From Rhynchopus sp. YZ270_cl-10 (taxonomy: Eukaryota > Euglenozoa > Diplonemea > Diplonemida > Diplonemidae): a DNA stretch of 64,000 bases. Shown piece by piece: positions 37,101-47,481 of the stretch; within the stretch, counting starts at the first letter, position 1, and the number at the start of each line of letters is the position of its first letter. The notes beneath the pieces are model-generated. The model saw only the letters and a program-made list of their open reading frames with translations, searched no databases and had not been told where the DNA came from. The position numbers were made by a program, and so were the translations under genes. The DNA is taken from the NCBI GenBank assembly GCA_964035575.1, contig OZ037897.1, forward strand, positions 1,054,001 to 1,118,000, written 5' to 3'.

Positions 37101-39425
37101 GGCCGTTTTAGTCTTCCTCATGGATTTTAAGATCGAGTTGTAAGGCAGGCCACTGAGGCCGGTTTTGTGTGGACGGTGAAGGGGCACACGGAAGAGTAGC
37201 CGCTGGAAGAGGTCGGGTCCCTCAGCGGAAAATAGAGGGCCAAGAGGGTAAAGGTATGCACGGGAACTGACGTTCCTCGACCCCCCTCGTGGACAAACTT
37301 ATTGGAGCGGGAGATCGGTCGATTATCTCGCCGAAGCAGAGAAGGACAAGCCAGCGGAGCCGAGAAGCCAAGAAGTCCGGGTGCGTGACCGAGACACCGG
37401 AGGGTTTGCGGGAATCTGCAAGGAGTTCCGTTTTCTTGGGAGAGCAGGAGAGGCGTCGCCGTGGGCCACATCCACGTTCCCATGCGGGACGGGGCTACGG
37501 ACCGGACGCCAGACCCCCTGAAGTGGTCTTCTGCCGCAGTGCGTGAAGGTGGTGAGGTTTGTTGGTGTCACAGGGATTGCCTGCCGCCGGGGCCGAGAAC
37601 ACTGAGGGGACAGCCATGGAGGAGTTCGACATGGAGGGCCTGTTGGGGTTTAGGGCCGCGTGACTGCACGTTTTCGTGGACTTTGGCGTGTGAGTCAACA
37701 ACGCACCTCAGGGTTTAATTGCGTGGCGATCGACGGGCGGCGACCCTTTTTCTGCTGGGGTCGGAGACATTGGTGCAACTGCGGTGGGATGCTTTGGTTT
37801 TGCAGACCGTGCGACAGGACGACGGGAGTACGTTTTTCGTGTAGTCACGACACCGCCAGGAAGGAAGCACACGGCGAAATCGGTCTCCTGATGAGCACTA
37901 TTGACTCCCAAAGAAGTCACCACGTCGGCGCTTTCAGAGGCGGCAACTCTGAATATATGAATACTGGTTACAAAGTCTGGCAAGGGCCTAGAAGTAACGG
38001 TTAGTACTCACGAATCAAAAGGTAAGGAGAACGTCTAGTGTGGAGACATACAGACACAAGCTAGGTCAGGAATACGTAGGAAATAATGTAGCCACAGCGA
38101 AGGGAGCTTCCCCGCAGAGCAATGCTCTGGGACCCACGTGTAGTGGTAAAAGTCTAGCGCCGGTTACAAGGTAGGAACACATATCTATAGCGAAGGGAGC
38201 TTCCCCGCAGAATACAGCTCTGGGACCCACGTGTAGTGGTAAGTCTCGCGCCAGATATAAAGAAGGGATAATAGTAGCCACAGCAAGGGGAGCTTCCCCG
38301 CAGAGCAACGCTCTGGGACCCACGTGTAGTGGTTAAAGTCTAGCGCCGGTTACAAGGTAGGAACACATATCTATAGCGAAGGGAGCTTCCCCGCAGAATA
38401 CAGCTCTGGGACCCACGTGTAGTGGTAAGTCTCGCGCCAGATATAAAGAAGGGATAATAGTAGCCACAGCAAGGGGAGCTTCCCCGCAGAGCAACGCTCT
38501 GGGACCCACGTGTAGTGGTTAAAGTCTAGCGCCGGTTACAAGGTAGGAACACATATCTATAGCGAAGGGAGCTTCCCCGCAGAGTGCAGCTCTGGGACCC
38601 ACGTGTAGTGGTAAGTCTCGCGCCAGATATACAGAAGGGCAAAAAGTAGCCACAGCGAGGGGAGCTTCCCCGCAGAGCAATGCTCTGGGACCCACGTGTA
38701 GTGGTAAGTCTCGCGCCAGATATACAGAAGGGAAAAAAGTAGCCACAGCGAGGGGAGCTTCCCCGCAGAGCAATGCTCTGGGACCCACGTGTAGTGGTTA
38801 AAGTCTAGCGCCGGTTACAAGGTAGGAACACATATCTATAGCGAAGGGAGCTTCCCCGCAGAGTGCAGCTCTGGGACCCACGTGTAGTGGTAAGTCTCGC
38901 GCCAGATATAAAGAAGGGATAATAGTAGCCACAGCAAGGGGAGCTTCCCCGCAGAGCAATGCTCTGGGACCCACGTGTAGTGGTTAAAGTCTAGCGCCGG
39001 TTACAAGGTAGGACAAACAATATCTATAGCGAAGGGAGCTTCCCCGCAGAGTACAGCTCTGGGACCCACGTGTAGTGGTTAAATCTCGCGCCAGATATGT
39101 AGACGGGAGCGTCGTATCCGCAACGAAGGGTCGCGCAGTGGAGCCGTGCCGAGGAGCAGATGCAGGAGGCCATCGAGTCGATGAACATCACAACCGAGAC
39201 TGGCGCGTCTTACCACATGCAGCAGCACATCAACAGGATGAAGGTGCGGTCTGTCACGAAGAAGCCGAAGTAAGTGCGGTACAAGGCGTCGAAGAGGGTC
39301 GACGAAGAACACTGTCAACAAGTGGACGAAGAGCCTTGACAGGAAGAGAAGTCGTGCGAGTCGAAGGAGACGATCTGCGAGCGGACGTGGCGGTAGTGCG
39401 GGGCTGTGACTTTTGTTTGCGGGTT
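37101..39425. mobile_element. 2.3-kb GC-rich insertion with 17-bp flanking repeats and a hairpin array; unknown class
   Basis: The 17-bp direct repeat TGCGATCAACGAAAAAT lies at 37084-37100 and 39426-39442, bracketing DNA of much higher GC content than its surroundings. The left 0.95 kb is GC-rich with only short frames. The middle is the tandem hairpin array (38092-39100). The right 0.3 kb has a 56-codon frame after a stop at about 39100 (core RAEEQMQEAIESMNITTETG) ending in a Lys-rich tail. A long, perfect target duplication with no inverted ends suggests insertion by target-primed reverse transcription, as for LINEs and the RNAs they mobilise. No reverse transcriptase is seen. The related word TGCAATCAACGAAAA near 39814 means the flanks could instead be two copies of a host repeat. 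Confidence 0.6.
38092..39100. repeat. Eleven-copy tandem array of alternating ~90-bp units with conserved hairpins
   Basis: The shared word ACCCACGTGTAGTGGT occurs 11 times (about 38132, 38225, 38318, 38411, 38505, 38598, 38690, 38782, 38877, 38970, 39064). Each unit holds three potential hairpins: GGGAGCTTCCC, CAGAGC-AAT-GCTCTG, and CCAC-GTGTA-GTGG. Two linker types alternate. Type A has AGCGCCGGTTACAAGGTAGG and type B has CGCGCCAGATAT. The order is B A B A B A B B A B A, so the true period is ~180 bp with one doubled B. Loop variants (AAT, AAC) keep the second stem intact in B units, while A units use CAGAG-TGCAG-CTCTG or a weaker form. Confidence 0.9.
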
Positions 39426-39442
39426 TGCGATCAACGAAAAAT

Positions 39443-40230
39443 TCTTTTTCTGATTTCGTTTCTTTCTTTATCAGACTAGCTTAAACTCAGATAACAGTTT
39501 TTATTTTTGGGGGTAGCTACGAGTATTCCGCTCCTAACTTATTTTGAGTTTTTTTTTGTTTTTGTTTTTTTTGTGGAGTGTCAGTTGCCTGCGTCCCAGA
39601 GGCGTTTGCACTTTCAACTTCGCTCTTTTTATTTTATTTTTTTGCGTGTATTTTGCCATTATGGTAGGTGAAGCCGAAGCAGTCGAGGGTTAGGGGCTGC
39701 AATCTTCATCATATTGAGAGTGTTTTTCCTTTTTTTATTCCTACGAAGCTTTGCTTTAAAGGAGAAAATAGTATTTACCGGGGATCGCCAAATCACCCCT
39801 CAAGGAGGATTTGTGCAATCAACGAAAACAACTTTACCCCGATCCTACTATTTTCTTCTTCTTTTTTCTGAAACGACTGTTCCACCTGGTTTTTACCCCG
39901 CGTATAGGGCCGTATAGGACCGTACGGGTTCCCTATACGCGCCCATACGAGGGGTAAAAACCAGGTAGCTGTTACAGCAAAATGTACAAAACAGATTTTC
40001 AAAAAAACAAAAAAACCCCGCATACATTGTCTTCCTTACTCTTTCTGCGAAGTAGTGTCTCTCTTTTGTGGATTGACCTCACCTCTTTTGTGCGTTGGAT
40101 TGCTTATTTTTTTGGAAGCATTTTTTTTTTTTTAAACGATTGTGATCAAAGGTTAGTCACCTGAGGCTTTATATTATCATATGTTATGAGGGTTTGTCTT
40201 TATTTTGTCTTTTTTTTTCTTCTTCAAATC
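39443..40230. other. Intergenic, repeats, no gene seen
   Basis: Family G copy at about 39574-39630. A longer repeat at about 39745-39830 (CTTTAAAGGAGAAAATAG to TGTGCAATCAACGAAAA) has a relative at about 35685-35765. The foldback at 39884-39966 is listed separately. Confidence 0.5.
39884..39966. repeat. Compact 83-bp foldback element
   Basis: Perfect 16-bp inverted ends ACCTGGTTTTTACCCC and GGGGTAAAAACCAGGT, with an inner pair CGTATAGG/CCTATACG. No frame, no clear target duplication. Confidence 0.75.
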
Positions 40231-40968
40231 CAGGGCGTTCGCTATCGCCATCGTTTTTTCCTGATCGTGGCGAAATGCCAAAAAACCCGAAATTTTTGCT
40301 TTTTTACTAGTGCTTAAAATAGGTCAAAAAAAATTTTCCGCCGGAGAGAAGCTAGTTCGTGGGGGGTGAATCCCTGGTACTGAGTGGTCAAAAAAAATTT
40401 GCGATTTGCGCGTGATCCCTTCCCCAGCACAAGTGCTATTACAGCTGCACTTTCCTGATACTAAAACCAGCAAAACGATGGAGAATTTCATCAATCCCCC
40501 CTCACTGAGGGTCTCTTTGTGTTGTTTAATCAAACAGATGTACAAGAGAGAGGCATCTGTCATGTGAGACTTCATCCTTATTTTGATTATTTTCAATAAA
40601 CTAAAACGTCTCTCTGCCGTTGAAGGTAGAGTTGACACGAGTAGTGACACCTTCTATAACAGGGGCTTCAGCAGACTGCAGGATTGAGGAGCGGGAGTGC
40701 TGGGGAAACTTCCTCTCACGGCAGGCGGGTTTGCGGAACAGTGGACACCCCTCTGCGACCCCCCCTCCGGGGGGGTCGACAGGGTGGTGGGGAGAAATCT
40801 CTCTCTCTTTATTTTTTTTTCTCCCCTTTTTTTTTTTATTTATTTATTTATTTATACAGGGTTTCGCCCCGGTGGGGCGAAGCCCTGGGGCGAAATAAAA
40901 TGTCATTTTTTCAGGAAAAATTTTTTTTAACGAAAAAAAATATTTTTCGCCCCGGGGCGAACGCCCTG
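40231..40968. mobile_element. Non-autonomous hAT-like DNA transposon, family 1 copy b
   Basis: Same ends as the element at 10285-11027 (CAGGGCGTTCGC...GCGAACGCCCTG) but in the opposite orientation. The 8-bp target duplication is TTCAAATC (40223-40230 and 40969-40976). It is 738 bp, near-identical to copy a by eye, and differs mainly in the length of a TTTA run. The high identity implies recent transposition of both. Confidence 0.9.
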
Positions 40969-40976
40969 TTCAAATC

Positions 40977-41386
40977 TGCTCTTTCTTTCAACGGGCCTAC
41001 AGAGTATTGGTGTCTCCATACCTCGTGACACACCATGTACAAGCTCGAAGACCACTTTTGTATGTGGTGCCGAAATTATGAACTCCGACTGGGATCTTGA
41101 CTACACCCATTGTACAAGACCACACAGCTTGATGCCGCGCGATACCGATACCATAAGGGTGACTAAGATTGATGAATAACCAATGTTCAAAACATTAAGT
41201 AATCTAATCAGACTAAGCAACGAAAAGGCTTAGGGTCGACTTATGCGCTGTTTTCTTTCTATTGTTGTCTTCTTCTTTTTTTCTTCTTCTTCTTTTTCCT
41301 GTAATGGTTGCCTTCCCCCACAGTACAGTGTACCCAAAAATGGTCGCATATACAGTGAGGTACGTTCGTATTTTTATTTCCCCCCC
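40977..41386. other. Intergenic, nothing recognised
   Basis: About 40977-41220 has more balanced composition than its surroundings and few homopolymers, but no open frame, tRNA or 5S pattern that I can identify. The rest is T-rich. Confidence 0.4.
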
Positions 41387-41394
41387 CCGATTCT

Positions 41395-42165
41395 CAGGGT
41401 TTTATCTCCTTATATGTTAGTGGTCCCTAGACCGGGTAAAATAAAAAAAAAAATATTTACCCGGTCTGGGGGGAAAAAAAAAAATAACCACCCGGCCAGG
41501 CCAAAAAAAAAACCAAAATGATATATCTTGGGGGTACCTCACACAAACCTCTAAGAGTGACCAGAACTGGCCTCATGAACAAAGTGACCCCGTCACAGCC
41601 AGAACGCGACCCAATTGGTCAAACGCCGAAGGAAAAGGAAGCATGCAGCATGGCGAAAGGAAAAAAGTAGCGTACCGTGCGCCTGCGGCGCAAGATTGCA
41701 AGCCACCCATGACATAGTTTGGCTGTAAAATGTGCAATTTTAAGCACAATATTTTGAAATGTTACGTACCGTGGCTTCGCCAAAACTTTCGTTCAGCAAA
41801 ATATGGAAGTAACATTTACGGGAACTGACGATAATGACCAACGACAGTGCCATTTGATGTCAACATTTTTTTAGAAATGTTGCGTACCGTGGCTTCGCCA
41901 GGAACCTTTGCCATGACTGCCGTTTCTTTTTGTAGATGTCTATACGAGGAGACGTCCGCACGCTACCGACCTGACATGTTTTTTTTGCTTATTCCGCAAA
42001 GGTGGGGAACGTGAGATGATATGCAATATGCGAGTGAATGCAGCAATTTTAACGGTTTACCGGGACATTTTCGCCGGAGGCGAATTTTTTTTTTTTTGAC
42101 CACTTTTTTGCCAGACCGGGTAGGCCGGGTAGAATTTTAAAATGTTTTTTCAAGATAAAACCCTG
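41395..42165. mobile_element. hAT-like DNA transposon, family 2 short copy
   Basis: Inverted ends CAGGGTTTTATCT and AGATAAAACCCTG with 8-bp target duplication CCGATTCT (41387-41394 and 42166-42173). At 771 bp it has no transposase. Its middle (about 41590-41945) matches about 20570-20905 of the element at 19808-21339, although the outer ends differ. Inside each end is a second ACCGGGTA-type motif (near 41430-41460 and 42115-42130). Non-autonomous. Confidence 0.85.
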
Positions 42166-42214
42166 CCGATTCTTTTCAAAAAAAAAAAAAAAAAAAAAAA
42201 ATAACTAATTATTA

Positions 42215-42357
42215 GCGTGAAATAAAGTGCACTTTTTTTCACGCCCACGTAATTTTGGCTCACGAGTGAGAGTTTATTGCCCGAGCCGCAGGCGAGGGCA
42301 ATAATAGAGCACGAGTGAGACAAAATACGTGGAAGTGAAAAAACGCACTTTATTTCA
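42215..42357. repeat. Large imperfect palindrome beside the recombinase element
   Basis: About 143 bp folding on itself: GTGAAATAAAGTGC at the left and GCACTTTATTTCA at the right, with CTCACGAGTGAG and GCCGCAGGC near the centre. The same GTGAAATAAAGTG word occurs in the right terminal repeat of the recombinase element, so the palindrome may be part of that element or a relative that inserted beside it. Confidence 0.7.
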
Positions 42358-42375
42358 AACTAATACGTAGTTTTG

Positions 42376-43860
42376 TTTTACAAGTGAAAATGATATTTTT
42401 GCTGGGATCCTTCACAAACGAGACGTAAAATAGAGTGATTTTATGAACAAAATGTGGGTACCTGTAAGTGAGAGTGTGAATGAGAGTAGGGGAACATGTG
42501 AACATCAATCAAAAGCAGGGAAGGGGTTACTTTTTTTGATATATGCCTCCTATGACTGGTACTAATTACAAGATGTCACCACTCATCTCGCCTGTAGGGG
42601 GGGGGCAGGTGTATAGAGCATCACAGAAGGGGGGTTTTTTTTTTGCACTCATGATCATGGTTTGTTCTGTTGCACATTGATGTTAATCTTGACTTCTTGT
42701 GGCGTCTGAGTTGGGGGACTGTTGTTCTGTGTCAACAGCTGTGACATCGCAACTTGACCGGCCTGTGTGACTTCGGTGTACCTTTGTGGCATTGCCTGAC
42801 TGACCCACCCATAGTGGCGTTGCATCTGTACAATAGATGCTCCTGCCTCAGCGGCTTGAGTCGCAGAAGACCTGCGGAAGCTGTGCCCAGTGTACGAACC
42901 GTCCAGCGCAAGCACCCTCGCGACTTCTGCAGGTATGCCGTACATTTTGTTGATGCCAAGAGGTTGCACACGAAAGGTCCCAGTAGTAGTTCTGTCAGCT
43001 GTCGTCTTAGTTCCAGTGATGAAGAAGCGACCCTCCTGTGAAACTGGTGAGCGCCGGTTCAGGTACTCCTCCACCACACAAAAGTAGATGCTGTCTCTTG
43101 GTACCACAAACCTCCCACGCTCCATGTCGGCCTTTTTCACCTTAGCACAGTGCTGGTACGTGAAGAGGTATCCCACTGGTGATTCCTGATAATTTGTCAT
43201 CTCAAGCATCAGTGCTTCTGTGCATCTCATTCCCGACAGAAAACACACCGCGACGTAAGCCTTGCGGACACACCAGTAGCAGTCGCTCAACTCGCTCATC
43301 TTGAGAAACATCTCCACTTCTCCCTTCGAAAACGTCTTGCTCTTCTTCGTCGATTCGTCACTTCCCCAGGTCTTCAGCAACAGCCCGATGCGGTGGTACT
43401 CCTTTAGTGAAAAGTCGAACTCCGTCTTGAACATAAAGTTGAGCTTAGAGTAGCACGACCATAATGAGCTGGCTTTGTAGCTGCGTTCTTCGCGCAGGTG
43501 TGTCAAGTAAGAGACCACATGTTCTTCTCTTGGCTGCTTCCGCCCCGTGATTTTATTGTGTTGTAAAAACTTATTCCACTCCGTTTTGTATGCAGTGCTT
43601 GACTTCAACCCTGCCAGAAGCTCGGTCTCATACAGATCCTCCATAGCCTCCTTCTTCTTGGTCCTTGGCATGATTTGTAGGGTGGAGTGTGTGGTTTTGT
43701 GACTGACAGAAAACAGTGAAACTTTTTTTCACGCCAGTGAAACTTTTTTTCACGCCTCCAGCGAAATTACTAAGAGCAAGCGTGAAAAAAAGCTCACTTT
43801 ATTTCACGCCCCGTTTGTGAAGGATCCCAGCAAAAAGTCATTTTCACATGTGATATAAAA
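42376..43860. mobile_element. Compact tyrosine-recombinase DNA transposon with long inverted ends (Crypton-like)
   Basis: The left end (about 42376-42439) and right end (about 43794-43860) are inverted copies sharing GGATCCTTCACAAACG and GCAAAAA...TCATTTTCAC, about 65 bp in all. Between them is one intact recombinase gene on the minus strand. Cryptons are plain DNA transposons with one tyrosine recombinase and usually lack terminal inverted repeats, so long inverted ends are unusual. No reverse transcriptase or other gene is present. Poly-A tracts lie just outside both ends. Confidence 0.72.
42655..43671 (-). CDS. Tyrosine recombinase / phage-integrase-family transposase
   Basis: A complete 338-residue frame from ATG 43671. 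Tyrosine recombinases cut and join DNA through a covalent phosphotyrosine. The N-terminal ~100 residues are a helical, Lys-rich core-binding region. The catalytic part has the expected order: Arg149 in FLSGMRCTEA, a Lys near 178-180, His263 and Arg266 in GHSFRRSSAT, His286/Trp289 in RHYGWVS, and the nucleophile Tyr298 in PQRYTEV. All key residues are present, so it looks active. The tail is Gln/Asn/Pro-rich. It fills most of the element bounded by inverted repeats at 42376 and 43860. Closest type by pattern is the Crypton group; DIRS-type elements are less likely because no reverse transcriptase is nearby. Confidence 0.9.
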   Translation of the reverse strand: MPRTKKKEAMEDLYETELLAGLKSSTAYKTEWNKFLQHNKITGRKQPREEHVVSYLTHLREERSYKASSLWSCYSKLNFMFKTEFDFSLKEYHRIGLLLKTWGSDESTKKSKTFSKGEVEMFLKMSELSDCYWCVRKAYVAVCFLSGMRCTEALMLEMTNYQESPVGYLFTYQHCAKVKKADMERGRFVVPRDSIYFCVVEEYLNRRSPVSQEGRFFITGTKTTADRTTTGTFRVQPLGINKMYGIPAEVARVLALDGSYTGHSFRRSSATQAAEAGASIVQMQRHYGWVSQAMPQRYTEVTQAGQVAMSQLLTQNNSPPTQTPQEVKININVQQNKP

Positions 43861-46800
43861 AAAAAAAAAAAAATCATCGTGCGAAAAACAGAGGAACAGA
43901 GTTAATTGCTCTTTACTCTTATCCCTATTCATGTATTCCCCATCCATACCTACCTGATTCCCTTTGGTCAAGCACACACGAAGCTTTGGGTTTATCTTAG
44001 CAATATTGCTCTTTATTTTCTTTTTTTGTTCATTTTCCGAGGATGTGTTGACCCTCTCAAATGCTTTCAATTCTGTGAACTGAAAAGTATATGAATCTCA
44101 TTTTCCGTTCTTTTTCGGAGACTTCCCTACAAAAAACAAACCAGATAAAAACAAAAGACAAGGAGACAACGTTAGGCACGCTAGGCTAGTTGACGCCACG
44201 GGTCGGTTTAGGAATTTTCTGGGAAATCCTTCGTTCCATACCGTCCCAAACCCGAATGTCCGTGACGTCAACTAGCCTACACGCTCCGTTCCTGTAGGTT
44301 TTTAATAAATATTATCTCAACCACCATTTTTCTCTTCTTTTGAAAGTATATGAAATTAATATCTCTTCCCCCTTTTTTTCCACAAACAACTCGCATTTCT
44401 TTTCTTCTTATGCTTTCATCCGGATGGCTGGCATCGTACAGTGAGTCAGTCAGAGGAGGTTTGCATCAATAAGCACAGGTTTCTTTTTTGTCGGCGTTTG
44501 CACTATGAACTGAAAATATTCACTTTTATCTAGAAACTCTAGAACCCCCGAAAGGCGCCAAACACAGATGACGATTGTGGCAAAAGTCGAAAAACCTACT
44601 CAACCCAAACCCTGGTACAGGGATACTAATGGTGTGAAAATTTGTGTAAAAACACGATTTGGCATGTGTGTCCTCATTGTTAGCACACGCCATATTTCTC
44701 TTGCTAAACCATTTTTTAAAGGATGTACACCTCAACAGAGGTTACGCGTCTACCCCTACCCAGGGTTAAGCCCCCCTGACACACAACGATGCAAAGCAAA
44801 AGCAAGAACGTCGTTAGTTTTTTTATTTTTTGTTTTTTTTTATACTGCAAGCTCACGTACACTAAGCCGTTGGGTGCAGCCAACGGGATTTTTTTAAAGT
44901 GTCAGAGCTCAATCCAGGCTGTCTGGGATACGCAGTGGCAGGTCTCCTGTCTAACTAAAAGCTCAACCGAAAAATAAAAAAAAATAAAAAGGGTCACGTG
45001 TCTGAGCTCAATTATGAGGACTTCCCCTTCTCTGAGTAGTGCTCGTTGTGTTGTGCGCCTGCGTGTGCACAAACGAGGCAGGTCTCAGGTCTTTGATAAG
45101 GGTACACATTGATGATTTTATGTTGTTTTAGACATCCACCTCTGTTTGTCAAATTTTCTGGTACGTTGTACGTGGGGTTTCTGTACAAATACTCGAGCAT
45201 AATCGAATAGTAACACAATATATGCGTACACTAGACGGATGATTTCTAACAATACCTGGACACCACATACCAAGGTAATCAGTGGCCACACCCCCTCCCC
45301 AACCCAACCCACACAAGAAATTCGGTGGACATTGAGCACACACCCTTTACCCAGTAAATGGTGTAAAGTGGTTGTCGACATTATAAAAAAAAGGGGAGGG
45401 CTTTTGTCTTGCTGCCAGTACTACAGCAAAGGTAGGGCTGAGGGAATTGGGGGTGATAGAAAAAATCAAAATAAAAAAATACACGTAACAGTGGAGATTG
45501 CACAACTGTGTCAACACAACCGAGGCAAACTACACTACTCCAACAATTTATCAAAAAAAGAGGAAGAAAATGTCATTCTCCGTGGACCACCAAAAGCTTT
45601 TGCATTTTTTTGACTAATATTATCGATTTTGTTTTTGTGGTTTTACTGTGCATCGTTTTTTTTTTTTTTTTTTTTTTTTGAATATCCTTTTTTTGTGTGC
45701 GTTCTCTTCTTTGCACGGAGAGTTTTTATTGAGATTTAGATCAATGGATGGTTTACTCAAACACAATCCCACCCCCTTCACCTTCATTCAGATTCCCCCG
45801 ATCTGAACCTTTCACCTTTCAGCCACTCTCTTTGTGACCCCCGGAACGCAAAAAGTTCTCACGACAGGTACCATCTGCAGAGTACATACGCAGGCGAACG
45901 TTGTCTGTATGGGGACCACCAGAGGGTTGAAGGTTGAAGGAATCCTTTGGTCAGTAAGATGTGTGTCACAGCGAGGCATTCTTTCATCTTTCAACTGGTT
46001 CGTTTTTTTTTCGGGGTACAAAGGCTTCGGCCCGATATTTAAGTACGGAGCTCTTTATACTTGGTGTAAAGTGATTTTCTTATAAATCATGGTTTCGTTT
46101 TACGACTCAAAAAAAAGTGGCCACACCGACACCACTTTATCAACCAAAGAAAAGATACCGTTCGTTTTTTGTTTCATCTTTCTTCATCAAATGTGTGTTA
46201 TTTCATACAGGATTTTTTCCCCCTTCTTTCCCCGCTTCTAACACTGGGTATCTTTCTCCCTATTTATGATGGGGCTTTTATTTCAGATGTAAACCACGAA
46301 AATGGATGTAGGAGGTGCATGGTTGGGGGTCCATCCCCCCTCACGGTGCACCAAAGGTAACACTGTTATGTATTTTCAAGTCAAAAAAAAATTTTTTTCT
46401 CTCCCACTTCTCTCCTAGGAGTCCAACGTTGTTCATCCATCCCCTTTGAAAGGCCCTTTTGAAAGGCTCCTTTTACCATAGCGTCACAAGAAAGAATAAA
46501 GGGCAAGTGGAGAGAAACACTCCATTTGACTCAATCGAATTTATAAAAAAAAACTCATACACCATTTGGTGGTGTGTGTGTGTGCACACAGAGAGGCACG
46601 TATATCTTTCAAGAGATCGGGTGCATCGGTACACGAGTATTTTTAAATAGGTACACCTGTTCACGAGCGGGTTGTATTTAAAGTCAAGTTTTTCTTTTTC
46701 TCTTTCAAGTTTTCTCTTCTTTCACATACCACGCAAACCCCCCTCTCCCACATCCCCCACGCGAACGAGTTTATGGCTCTAAATAAAAGTTCCTCATCAT

Positions 46801-46926
46801 TGCCACCTTTTTGTTGTACATTCATCTTCAGCACACTCACCTTAAGTACACCCTTGGGTATCATCTCAAGGGAGTGTTGCACCTCTGCCTCTCCTCATTG
46901 CTGCTTCGTGGGCGCAGTGCCCTGTG
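43861..46926. other. Intergenic repeat region, no gene seen
   Basis: Contains the foldback at 44182-44279, family D copy (about 44408-44480), family A copy (about 45491-45560), family B copy (about 46285-46390) and a B end (about 46651-46690). About 46825-46926 is the start of the duplicated helicase unit: ACATTCATCTTCAGCACACT recurs at about 51230. Confidence 0.55.
44182..44279. repeat. 98-bp foldback element (MITE-like)
   Basis: Inverted ends TAGGCTAGTTGACG and CGTCAACTAGCCTA, flanked by CACGC on both sides as a possible 5-bp target duplication. No coding capacity. Confidence 0.65.
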
Positions 46927-47343
46927 AGCAACTACTGATGCTGGCACTGTGCTCTCACCGCTCTCTTCTTGTCTTAACCTTGCAATGTCAGTGTCGAGCT
47001 ACGCATTCTTCACAACATGACCATCACGGATGACGTGGCGGGGGCATGTGTACAGTGGAGTATCGTGCTGCAAGGTCTGTCCAGAAGTTCACGACAGTTC
47101 GTGGGGTTCTTACGTTTCTCACAGTGATGTTGCCAGCTCGTTCAAACGTCCCAGGGAACGTAAGGTTGTAGATAGGTCCGTCATCCGGATTCACTTCCCT
47201 GATGTTGTCGGTGAAGAAGTACGCCTTTCTCTTCGCCACCGCGGACCCCTGTCCGTGACCAACGGGGAAGGTGTGCAACTACTCGAGCGTCTACTCCAGG
47301 AGGGTCTTCCCACGTACCACATGTGCCGCAATCACAGCAGCTG
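46927..47343. other. Insertion present only upstream of the first helicase copy, with an antisense frame
   Basis: Flanking sequence (CCCTGTG to the left, CACACCTG to the right) is contiguous upstream of the second helicase, so about 417 bp was gained here or lost there. The minus strand holds an 84-codon frame, 47278-47024, with a protein-like core (AYFFTDNIREVNPDDGPIYN). It could be part of an unrecognised gene or captured DNA. Confidence 0.45.
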
Positions 47344-47481
47344 CACACCTGAGGTGATGTACCGTCTCGGAAGGGAGTACCCACAAACCTGCTTTTTAAA
47401 AAACACACAAAAACCTCAGTGCACACAGACACACCCTCCCCTCTGCCCCTTAGTGTGCCCTTTGGTTGCGTGCCCCATATA

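Noticed and set aside
37887-37940. Hammerhead ribozyme core (CTGATGAG near 37888)
   Set aside because: No GAAA at the proper distance and no matching stems around it.
38140-38180. tRNA gene or rRNA 3' end (AGTGGTTAAAGTC and GTTACAAGGTAGG)
   Set aside because: Only short resemblances; no cloverleaf and no rRNA context, and the words repeat 11 times in the array.
38092-39100. CRISPR-like array
   Set aside because: Regular spacing is present, but the 'spacers' are just two alternating sequences and the repeats form several hairpins; the window is eukaryotic and has no cas genes.
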